Assembly: GCF_003732425.1 (NCBI RefSeq)
Contig: NZ_MOBX01000014.1
Location: forward strand, 958,723-1,022,722
DNA: 64,000 nucleotides
Reading direction: 5' to 3'
Source of the DNA: Pseudomonas fluorescens
GTDB lineage: Bacteria > Pseudomonadota > Gammaproteobacteria > Pseudomonadales > Pseudomonadaceae
Part shown: piece by piece, positions 8,245 through 15,392 of the stretch
Numbering within the stretch: the first letter of the stretch is position 1
Layout: every line of letters starts with the position of its first letter
Made by a program: the position numbers and the translations under genes
Notes under the pieces: generated by a model
What the model was told of the DNA's origin: nothing
The model's database searches: none
The model's input: only the letters and a program-made list of their open reading frames with translations

Positions 8245-8259
8245 GTGGGCGGGTAAACG

Positions 8260-8357
8260 TCAGTCAGGCAGCTCCAGATTATCCATCACCCGATGGTAGT
8301 GATCGACGGCGCGTTCCGCGGCGTCGTTGAGCTTTTTTGAATCGAAGGATTTGTAGG
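8260..8357 (-). pseudogene. Decayed DUF6124 gene copy with internal deletion
   Basis: On the minus strand this reads PYKSFDSKKLNDAAERAVDHY joined directly to HRVMDNLELPD. The N-terminal motif of the family is thus fused to its last ten residues, with about 65 residues missing in between. The start codon and Shine-Dalgarno region are also gone: leader-like sequence (8364-8555) runs straight into the coding remnant. Confidence 0.8.
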
Positions 8358-8363
8358 GGGGGG

Positions 8364-8555
8364 CAACGAAGCCTGGAACGCCGATGCACCTTTGACTTGA
8401 ATTCGAGTCGCTAAACCCGATCGCTGATTCGTCAGCGACCGGACCACAATAGAACCCGACCCCAAGGCGCACAAGCCGGCGGATTCTGGCGTAGCTGTAG
8501 GCAATGGCGCAAGAATTTGAAGCCTGAAAGGCGTGTCCTGAAGTGTCTTTTAAAC
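8364..8555 (-). repeat. Direct repeat of the DUF6124 leader
   Basis: This segment repeats 4983-5171 almost base for base, including GTCGCTAAACCCGATCGC, the CGCTGATTCGTCAGCG palindrome and the final GTGTCTTTTAAAC. With the first copy it brackets the 854-residue Ig-like gene in direct orientation, a configuration that could permit excision or duplication by homologous recombination. Confidence 0.85.
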
Positions 8556-8597
8556 ACCTGGGTTTAAGAGGCGCTTTGTGCTGACTTCACTGGCCTC

Positions 8598-8686
8598 TTC
8601 GCGAGCAGGCTCGCTCCCACATTTGGATTGCATTCCACTCCCAGATTTGGAATGCGGTTCCCTGTGGGAGCGAGCCTGCTCGCGAA
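8598..8686. repeat. REPIN, TTCGCGAGCAGGCTCGCTCCC class
   Basis: Two inverted REP sequences: TTCGCGAGCAGGCTCGCTCC... at 8598-8621 and its exact reverse complement at 8663-8686, separated by about 41 bases. It belongs to the class that flanks the RAYT gene at 53208. Confidence 0.9.
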
Positions 8687-8750
8687 GGGGCCAGACCAAC
8701 CAGCGAAAAATCCTGGTTAAACACCTCTGTTTCATCCCGCCGGCAAAAGT

Positions 8751-8766
8751 TGGAAAGCTTCTTGCA
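8751..8766 (+). promoter_or_regulatory. Sigma-54 (RpoN) promoter for flhA
   Basis: TGGAAAGCTTCTTGCA has the -24 GG and -12 GC dinucleotides at exactly the required spacing of the TGGCAC-N5-TTGCA consensus. It lies 62 bases upstream of the flhA GTG. In P. aeruginosa, flhA is a FleQ/RpoN-dependent class II flagellar gene, which agrees with this site. No FleQ site was identified by eye. Confidence 0.75.
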
Positions 8767-8827
8767 GTACCCGCCGTGAGCCCGCTCTGGGCGTCAAAAG
8801 TTTGCTTTAAAGGAACGGGGAAAACCG

Positions 8828-10957
8828 GTGGATCGCTCTCAGTTATTCAACACAGCTCGCTCGAATGTTGCCGACCTCAGTCGAGGCAATCTGGGCGTGC
8901 CGTTGTTGCTGCTGGTCATGCTGGCCATGATGATGTTGCCGGTGCCGCCGTTCCTGCTGGACGTGTTCTTCACCTTCAACATTGCCCTGTCAATCGTCGT
9001 CCTGCTGGTCTGCGTGTATGCGCTGCGGCCGCTGGATTTTGCCGTGTTCCCGACGATTCTGCTGGTCGCGACACTCTTGCGGCTGGCGTTGAACGTGGCC
9101 TCGACGCGGGTGGTCATGCTCCACGGTCAGGACGGCCACGCTGCTGCCGGCAAGGTGATTCAGGCCTTCGGTGAAGTGGTGATCGGCGGTAACTACGTGG
9201 TCGGTATCGTGGTCTTCGCGATCCTGATGATCATCAACTTCGTCGTGGTCACCAAGGGTGCCGGACGGATTTCCGAGGTGAGCGCGCGCTTCACCCTCGA
9301 TGCGATGCCCGGCAAACAAATGGCGATCGACGCCGACCTCAACGCCGGCCTGATCGACCAGAACCAGGCCAAGATGCGCCGTCAGGAAGTCGCCCAAGAG
9401 GCCGAGTTCTACGGCTCGATGGACGGTGCCAGCAAATTCGTCCGTGGTGACGCCATTGCCGGCCTGCTGATTCTGTTCATCAACCTCATCGGCGGCATGG
9501 CCGTTGGTATCTTCCAGCACAACATGAGCTTCGGCGATGCCGGCAAGGTTTACGCCTTGCTGACCATCGGTGACGGTTTGGTGGCGCAATTGCCATCACT
9601 GTTGTTATCAACAGCGGCGGCAATCATGGTCACCCGTGCTTCCGGTTCGGAAGACATGGGCAAGCAGATCAATCGCCAGATGTTCGCCTCGCCGAAAGCG
9701 CTGGCAGTGGCCGCCGGTCTGATGGCAGTCATGGGTCTGGTGCCGGGCATGCCGCACTTCTCGTTCCTGAGCATGGCCGCGCTGGCCGCTGGCGGCGCTT
9801 ACCTGTTCTGGAAGAAGCAGAACGTGGCCAAAGTCGTCGCGCTGGAAGAGGTCAAGCGTCAGCAGGAACTGCTGCCGTCGCCGGCCCGCGCCATGGAAAC
9901 CAAGGAGCTTGGCTGGGACGATGTGACCCCGATCGACATGATCGGCCTAGAAGTCGGCTATCGCCTGATTCCACTGGTGGATCGCAACCAGGGCGGGCAA
10001 TTGCTGGCGCGGATCAAGGGCGTGCGCAAGAAGCTCTCGCAGGATTTGGGTTTCCTGATGCCGACCGTACACATCCGCGACAACCTCGATCTGGCGCCGA
10101 GCGCCTATCGCCTGACCTTGATGGGGGTGATTCTCGCCGAAGCCGAGATCTATCCGGATCGCGAACTGGCGATCAACCCGGGCCAGGTCTACGGCACGCT
10201 CAACGGTATCAACGCCAAAGATCCGGCTTTCGGCCTCGAGGCCGTGTGGATCGAAATCAGCCAGCGTGCCCAGGCGCAATCGCTGGGTTATACCGTGGTT
10301 GACGCCAGCACCGTGGTCGCGACCCACTTGAACCAGATTCTGTACAAGCACTCCAGTGAGCTGATCGGCCACGAAGAAGTGCAGCAACTCATGCAATTGC
10401 TGGCCAAAAGCTCGCCGAAACTGGCGGAAGAGCTGGTGCCGGGTGTGGTCACGTTGTCGCAGTTGCTCAAAGTCCTGCAAGCGCTGCTCGCCGAACACGT
10501 GCCGGTGCGCGATATCCGCAGCATTGCCGAAGCCATCGCCAACAACGCTGCGAAGAGTCAAGATACCGCCGCGCTGGTGGCTGCTGTGCGGGTCGGCGTA
10601 TCGCGCGCTATCGTCCAAAGCATTGTAGGCACTGAGTCCGAGCTGCCTGTGATCACCTTGGAACCAAGGTTGGAACAAATATTGCTCAATAGTCTGCAGA
10701 AGGCAGGACAAGGCTCGGAAGAGGGCGTTCTGCTGGAGCCAAGCATGGCCGAGAAGCTGCAACGTTCGCTCATCGAAGCGGCGCAGCGTCAGGAAATGCA
10801 AGGCCAACCGGTGATCCTGTTGGTGGCTGGCCCGATTCGCGCGATGCTCTCGCGTTTTGGCCGCCTCGCTGTACCAGGGCTGCACGTGCTGGCCTATCAG
10901 GAAATACCGGACAACAAGCAAGTGACCATCGTTGCGACAGTAGGGCCCAACGGCTGA
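8828..10957 (+). CDS. flhA: Flagellar export protein FlhA
   Basis: FlhA forms the nonameric export-gate ring that receives chaperone-bound substrates and couples export to the proton gradient. The 709-residue product has about eight membrane helices (20-325), the cytoplasmic FHIPEP loop with RISEVSARFTLDAMPGKQMA (about 150-170), and a large C-terminal docking domain. Length is typical. The start is GTG with an AAGGA site 13 bases upstream. It begins a new transcription unit (sigma-54 promoter at 8751) and is followed 11 bases later by flhF. Confidence 0.98.
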   Translation: MDRSQLFNTARSNVADLSRGNLGVPLLLLVMLAMMMLPVPPFLLDVFFTFNIALSIVVLLVCVYALRPLDFAVFPTILLVATLLRLALNVASTRVVMLHGQDGHAAAGKVIQAFGEVVIGGNYVVGIVVFAILMIINFVVVTKGAGRISEVSARFTLDAMPGKQMAIDADLNAGLIDQNQAKMRRQEVAQEAEFYGSMDGASKFVRGDAIAGLLILFINLIGGMAVGIFQHNMSFGDAGKVYALLTIGDGLVAQLPSLLLSTAAAIMVTRASGSEDMGKQINRQMFASPKALAVAAGLMAVMGLVPGMPHFSFLSMAALAAGGAYLFWKKQNVAKVVALEEVKRQQELLPSPARAMETKELGWDDVTPIDMIGLEVGYRLIPLVDRNQGGQLLARIKGVRKKLSQDLGFLMPTVHIRDNLDLAPSAYRLTLMGVILAEAEIYPDRELAINPGQVYGTLNGINAKDPAFGLEAVWIEISQRAQAQSLGYTVVDASTVVATHLNQILYKHSSELIGHEEVQQLMQLLAKSSPKLAEELVPGVVTLSQLLKVLQALLAEHVPVRDIRSIAEAIANNAAKSQDTAALVAAVRVGVSRAIVQSIVGTESELPVITLEPRLEQILLNSLQKAGQGSEEGVLLEPSMAEKLQRSLIEAAQRQEMQGQPVILLVAGPIRAMLSRFGRLAVPGLHVLAYQEIPDNKQVTIVATVGPNG

Positions 10958-10968
10958 GGTAGTGGTTT

Positions 10969-12309
10969 ATGCAAGTTAAGCGTTTCTTTGCCGCCGATAT
11001 GCGTCAGGCCATGAAGCTGGTTCGTGATGAGCTGGGCGCTGATGCCGCCATTATTGGCAACCGCCGCATTGCCGGCGGTGTCGAGTTGACGGCGGCACTG
11101 GATTACAAATTGTCGGCGCTGGCGCCACGGGTTCCGAACATGGAACTCGAAGACGAGCTGCGCAAGACCCAGTCGCGCATCGTCACCGCCCAGGCCGAGT
11201 TGAGCCTGCGTGGCGAAGCCGATGGCAATAGCAATCGCCAGATCTTTGCCGGGCTGCCGTTGACCGCAGGCCTGCCGCTGACCGCCGCTGAACCGCTGAC
11301 CGAGCCGACTTACGCCGCTCCGGCGCGTCCGGCCCCGGCCCCTGCGCAGTCCTCCGGCGGTGTTGATCCGCGTGCACTGGATTCGATGCGCTTTGAATTG
11401 AACAGCCTGCGCGAGCTGATGGAAGTTCAGCTCGGCACCCTGGCCTGGAATCAGCTGCAAGGCAGCCGTCCGGCGCAAGCCAACCTGTATCGCCGTCTGC
11501 AACGTATCGGCCTGTCCGGCCCGTTGTCGCGCGATCTGCTGGCGATGATCACCGATATCGAAGAACCGCGTCAGGCCTGGCGCATGCTGCTGGCGCACCT
11601 GGCACGGATGATTGCCGTACCGGAAGTCGAGCCGCTGGAAGAGGGCGGTGTGATTGCCATGGTCGGCCCGGCCGGCATGGGCAAAACCACCACGCTGGCC
11701 AAGCTTGCCGCGCGTTATGTGCTGAAATACGGCGCGCAGAATGTCGCGCTGGTGAGCATGGACAGTTTCCGTATCGGCGCTCAGGAACAATTGAAGACGC
11801 TGGGCCGCATTCTCAATGTGCCAGTGACCCACGTCGACCCGGGCCAATCGCTGGTGCAGGCATTGGATCCACTGCTGCGCAAACGCGTGGTGCTGATCGA
11901 TACCGCCGGCCTGCAGGCCAGCGATCCGGCCCTGCGCATGCAGCTCGAAAGTCTGGCCGGGCGTGGCATTCGTTCAAAAAATTATCTCGTGCTGGCAACC
12001 ACCAGCCAGAAACAGGTTCTAACCGCCGCTTATCACAGTTACAAGCGTTGCGGGCTTGCCGGCTGCATCCTGACTAAACTGGATGAAACGGCCAGCCTTG
12101 GCGAAGTGTTGAGCCTGGCGATCAGTCATGAATTGCCGGTCGCGTACCTGACCGATGGCCCACGGATTCCGGATGATCTGCATCTGCCGCGCCGTCATCA
12201 ACTGGTCAGCCGCGCCGTCAGCGTGCAAATGCAGGAAGAACCCAGCGAAGAAGCCATGGCTGACATGTTCGCTGATATCTATCACAGCCCGACCAAACAG
12301 GTAGGCTGA
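10969..12309 (+). CDS. flhF: SRP-type GTPase FlhF, polar flagellum placement
   Basis: FlhF marks the cell pole for flagellar assembly and recruits early components. The 446-residue product has an N-terminal basic/B domain (about 1-120), an Ala/Pro-rich linker, an N domain and the SRP-like GTPase G domain. Visible motifs are G1 GPAGMGKTTT at about 233-242, the G3 DTAGL motif and TKLDETASLGE near 365-375. The linker contains the short repeated words LPLTAGLPLTAAEPLT. It precedes fleN, the ParA-like number regulator, as in other polarly flagellated gammaproteobacteria. Confidence 0.97.
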   Translation: MQVKRFFAADMRQAMKLVRDELGADAAIIGNRRIAGGVELTAALDYKLSALAPRVPNMELEDELRKTQSRIVTAQAELSLRGEADGNSNRQIFAGLPLTAGLPLTAAEPLTEPTYAAPARPAPAPAQSSGGVDPRALDSMRFELNSLRELMEVQLGTLAWNQLQGSRPAQANLYRRLQRIGLSGPLSRDLLAMITDIEEPRQAWRMLLAHLARMIAVPEVEPLEEGGVIAMVGPAGMGKTTTLAKLAARYVLKYGAQNVALVSMDSFRIGAQEQLKTLGRILNVPVTHVDPGQSLVQALDPLLRKRVVLIDTAGLQASDPALRMQLESLAGRGIRSKNYLVLATTSQKQVLTAAYHSYKRCGLAGCILTKLDETASLGEVLSLAISHELPVAYLTDGPRIPDDLHLPRRHQLVSRAVSVQMQEEPSEEAMADMFADIYHSPTKQVG

Positions 12310-12425
12310 GGTATTCATGAACAGTTTTTGTACCTACATCGATGGTCTGCCATGCATTGTTCCGATCGGGAACGCGCAGCCAGTAATGTGGCCTCCGTCT
12401 ATGCAAGACAAGGTAAAGAAATAAC

Positions 12426-13256
12426 ATGGGCAGCATGCATCCCGTACAGGTGATCGCGGTGACCGGCGGCAAAGGTGGCGTCGGCAAGACTAACGTGTCA
12501 GTGAACTTGTCGCTGGCGCTGGCAGAGCTTGGCCGTCGGGTCATGCTGCTGGACGCCGACCTCGGTCTGGCGAACGTTGACGTATTGTTGGGGCTGACCC
12601 CTAAACGCACGCTGGCCGACGTCATCGAAGGCCGTTGCGAGTTGCGCGACGTGCTGTTGCAAGGCCCCGGTGGCATTCGCATCGTGCCGGCGGCGTCCGG
12701 CACGCAGAGCATGGTGCACCTGAGCCCGGCGCAACATGCCGGCCTGATTCAGGCGTTCAGCGACATCGGCGACAATCTCGATGTGCTGGTGATCGACACC
12801 GCTGCGGGTATTGGTGACTCGGTAGTCAGTTTTGTGCGCGCCGCGCAAGAAGTGTTGCTGGTGGTCTGCGACGAGCCGACTTCCATTACCGACGCCTACG
12901 CGCTGATCAAGTTGCTCAACCGCGATTACGGCATGAACCGCTTCCGCGTCCTCGCCAACATGGCGCAGAGCCCGCAGGAAGGGCGCAACCTGTTCGCCAA
13001 GTTGACCAAGGTCACGGATCGCTTCCTTGACGTGGCCCTACAATACGTCGGCGCCGTGCCTTACGACGAAAGCGTGCGTAAAGCGGTGCAGAAGCAGCGT
13101 GCGGTGTACGAAGCCTTTCCGCGTTCCAAGTGCGCACTGGCGTTCAAGGCGATCGCGCAGAAGGTCGACACCTGGCCGCTGCCCGCTAACCCGCGTGGCC
13201 ACCTTGAGTTTTTCGTTGAGCGCCTCGTGCAGCAAACGGCAGGGCCTGTGCTATGA
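12426..13256 (+). CDS. fleN: MinD/ParA-type ATPase FleN (FlhG), flagellar number regulator
   Basis: FleN is an anti-activator of the master regulator FleQ and keeps the flagellar number low. The 276-residue product carries the deviant Walker A motif GGKGGVGKTN (about 14-23), switch residues DADLGLANVDVLLGL, and DTAAGIGDSV. The gap from flhF is 116 bases, the largest in this unit. The stop overlaps the fliA ATG by four bases (CTATGACC), so fleN and fliA are translationally coupled. Confidence 0.97.
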   Translation: MGSMHPVQVIAVTGGKGGVGKTNVSVNLSLALAELGRRVMLLDADLGLANVDVLLGLTPKRTLADVIEGRCELRDVLLQGPGGIRIVPAASGTQSMVHLSPAQHAGLIQAFSDIGDNLDVLVIDTAAGIGDSVVSFVRAAQEVLLVVCDEPTSITDAYALIKLLNRDYGMNRFRVLANMAQSPQEGRNLFAKLTKVTDRFLDVALQYVGAVPYDESVRKAVQKQRAVYEAFPRSKCALAFKAIAQKVDTWPLPANPRGHLEFFVERLVQQTAGPVL

Positions 13257-13993
13257 CCGCAAGCGGTATGAACTACTACAAGAAGTCGGCACGTGACGCG
13301 CAGTACGAGCTGATCGAGCGTTACGCGCCACTGGTCAAACGCATTGCTTACCACTTGCTGGCACGCTTGCCGGCGAGTGTGCAGGTTGAAGACCTGATCC
13401 AGGCCGGGATGATCGGCCTGCTCGAAGTCTCGACCAAATATGACGCCAGCAAAGGCGCCAGTTTCGAAACGTACGCGGGCATACGAATCCGCGGCGCGAT
13501 GCTCGACGAAGTGCGCAAAGGGGATTGGGCGCCACGCTCGGTTCACCGCAATACCCGTATGGTCAGCGACGCAATTCGCTCAATTGAAGCTAAAACCGGC
13601 CGTGATGCTAAAGATCACGAGGTTGCGGCCGAACTCCAATTGAGTCTCGACGATTACTACGGGATTTTGAATGACACCTTGGGCAGTCGCCTGTTCAGTT
13701 TCGACGACCTGTTGCAGGACGGCGAACACGAAGGGCTGCACGAGGATGGCGCGAGTGCTCATATGGAGCCGTCACGCGATCTGGAAGATGAACGCTTCCA
13801 GGCGGCGCTGGCGGACGCGATTGCCAATTTGCCGGAGCGTGAGCGACTGGTGTTGGCGCTGTACTACGACGAAGAGCTGAACCTCAAGGAGATCGGTGAA
13901 GTCCTTGGGGTCAGTGAATCGCGGGTCAGCCAGTTACACAGCCAGTGCGCGGCCCGTTTGCGGGGGCGTTTGGGGGAGTGGCGAGCGCGCTGA
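13253..13993 (+). CDS. fliA: Flagellar sigma factor FliA (sigma-28)
   Basis: FliA directs transcription of late flagellar and chemotaxis genes such as fliC. The 246-residue product has region 2 (YAPLVKRIAYHLLARLPASV, VEDLIQAGMIGLLEVSTKYD, ASFETYAGIRIRGAMLDEVR), region 3 and region 4 with a helix-turn-helix (LNLKEIGEVLGVSESRVSQLHSQ). Length matches the family. It overlaps fleN by four bases. A hairpin (GCAGTGT/ACACTGC) follows directly after the stop at 13996-14013 but lacks a T-run. Confidence 0.98.
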   Translation: MTASGMNYYKKSARDAQYELIERYAPLVKRIAYHLLARLPASVQVEDLIQAGMIGLLEVSTKYDASKGASFETYAGIRIRGAMLDEVRKGDWAPRSVHRNTRMVSDAIRSIEAKTGRDAKDHEVAAELQLSLDDYYGILNDTLGSRLFSFDDLLQDGEHEGLHEDGASAHMEPSRDLEDERFQAALADAIANLPERERLVLALYYDEELNLKEIGEVLGVSESRVSQLHSQCAARLRGRLGEWRAR

Positions 13994-14103
13994 AGGCAGT
14001 GTGGGGACACTGCGAACGAGGCTGGTGCGGTGATGAACGGCACCGGTCTTGCTCTGTTGTGCTCCAGACAGTCTTTGAGTGCTGCGCCGATTGATTGAAG
14101 TGG

Positions 14104-14124
14104 CGCGTCCAGGTGCTGGACGCG
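14104..14124 (+). promoter_or_regulatory. Hairpin upstream of cheY
   Basis: CGCGTCCAG-GTG-CTGGACGCG is a perfect 9-bp stem with a 3-base loop followed by TTT, located 14 bases before the cheY ribosome site. It may be a weak terminator or attenuator separating fliA from cheY. No convincing sigma-28 promoter was found between them. Confidence 0.4.
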
Positions 14125-14159
14125 TTTAAGACTGCTTGGAGGTCGAATTGAACAAAGAC

Positions 14160-14531
14160 ATGAAAATCCTCATCGTTGATGACTTCTCAACGATGCGGCG
14201 GATCATCAAGAACCTGCTGCGTGATCTTGGGTTCACCAACACCGTTGAGGCTGACGATGGCACCACCGCCATTCCAGTGCTCAACAGCGGAAGCATCGAC
14301 TTTCTGGTAACGGACTGGAACATGCCGGGCATGACCGGTATCGACCTGCTGCGCCACGTGCGTGCCGATGAAAAACTCAAGCATCTGCCAGTCCTGATGG
14401 TCACGGCTGAAGCCAAGCGCGAGCAGATCATTGAAGCCGCTCAGGCCGGTGTAAACGGCTACGTAGTCAAACCTTTCACGGCTCAGGCGTTGAAAGACAA
14501 AATCGAGAAGATTTTCGAACGCATCGGCTGA
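14160..14531 (+). CDS. cheY: Chemotaxis response regulator CheY
   Basis: CheY is phosphorylated by CheA and binds FliM to change rotation direction. The 123-residue receiver domain has the acidic pair D7-D8, the phospho-acceptor D52 (LVTDWNMPGMTG), the conserved Thr/Ala of MVTAEA and the lysine of VVKPFTA. The start is not certain: ATG at 14160 gives the usual MKILIVDDFS N-terminus, while TTG at 14148 is better spaced behind the GGAGGT site at 14138. It is followed by cheZ after 18 bases. Confidence 0.97.
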   Translation: MKILIVDDFSTMRRIIKNLLRDLGFTNTVEADDGTTAIPVLNSGSIDFLVTDWNMPGMTGIDLLRHVRADEKLKHLPVLMVTAEAKREQIIEAAQAGVNGYVVKPFTAQALKDKIEKIFERIG

Positions 14532-14549
14532 TGAACGCGCGGGGGAGCT

Positions 14550-15338
14550 ATGGAGCATAACGAATCTTCACAGGGCGATTTCGAATCGACCCTGAAAAAA
14601 CACGCGGTCGAACTGGTCGAAAGCCTTGAAAAGGGCAGGTTCGGCGACGCTGTGCAACTGATCCATGAGCTCAATCAGACCCGTGACCGCGGCCTGTATC
14701 AGGAAGTGGGCAAGCTCACACGCGAACTGCACAGTGCGATCGTCAACTTTCAGATCGATCCGCACATGCCGCAGGCCGAGGAAGTGTCGCAAATCACCGA
14801 CGCCACCGAACGCCTGGGCTATGTGGTCAAGCTGACCGAAGCCGCGGCCAACCGCACCATGGATCTGGTGGAAAGCGCCACACCGGTAGTCAATGGCCTG
14901 GCTGAAGAAGCCCAGGCCCTGAGCACCGATTGGGGTCGCTTCATGCGTCGCGAGGTCGGGGCTGAAGAGTTCCGCGAACTGGCGCGCCGGGTCGACGGTT
15001 TTCTGTCACGCAGCAGCACGGACAACCGTGCGGTGTCGAGCAATCTCAACGACATCCTGCTGGCCCAGGATTACCAGGACCTGACCGGTCAGGTGATCAA
15101 GCGAGTGACCCAACTGGTCACCGAAGTCGAAAGCAATTTGCTCAAACTCGTGCTCATGGCCAGTCAGGTCGACCGCTTTGCGGGCATCGAACATGACCGC
15201 GCCGCGATGCTTGCAGAAAAAGATCCACAAAAACATCTCTCGCAGGGTGAAGGTCCGCAGATTCATGCCGATAAACGAGAAGACGTTGTGTCCGGTCAGG
15301 ACGATGTGGACGATTTGTTATCCAGCCTCGGATTCTAG
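14550..15338 (+). CDS. cheZ: CheY-P phosphatase CheZ
   Basis: CheZ dephosphorylates CheY-P. The 262-residue product is largely helical (a long four-helix-bundle hairpin) and includes ILLAQDYQDLTGQVIKRVTQLV, which carries the catalytic Asp-Gln pair of the family. It ends in the CheY-binding tail DVDDLLSSLGF (252-262), nearly identical to the enterobacterial tail. Length is close to the family norm. cheA follows after 54 bases, which contain a T-rich stretch and a GTAGGAGC site. Confidence 0.97.
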   Translation: MEHNESSQGDFESTLKKHAVELVESLEKGRFGDAVQLIHELNQTRDRGLYQEVGKLTRELHSAIVNFQIDPHMPQAEEVSQITDATERLGYVVKLTEAAANRTMDLVESATPVVNGLAEEAQALSTDWGRFMRREVGAEEFRELARRVDGFLSRSSTDNRAVSSNLNDILLAQDYQDLTGQVIKRVTQLVTEVESNLLKLVLMASQVDRFAGIEHDRAAMLAEKDPQKHLSQGEGPQIHADKREDVVSGQDDVDDLLSSLGF

Positions 15339-15392
15339 AGTTGTGGAATTTTAGGTTTTTTGGGTTTTTAGACCTGTAGGAGCACCCCATTA

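Noticed and set aside
8286..8504. Minus-strand frame over the leader repeat (72 codons)
   Set aside because: It covers the non-coding leader of a decayed DUF6124 copy and matches a similar frame at 4866-5120 only because the leader DNA is duplicated.
14070..14105. GCCGATTG near 14089 considered as a sigma-28 -10 element for cheY
   Set aside because: No TAAA- or TCAAG-like -35 element occurs at the needed spacing, so the match is too weak.
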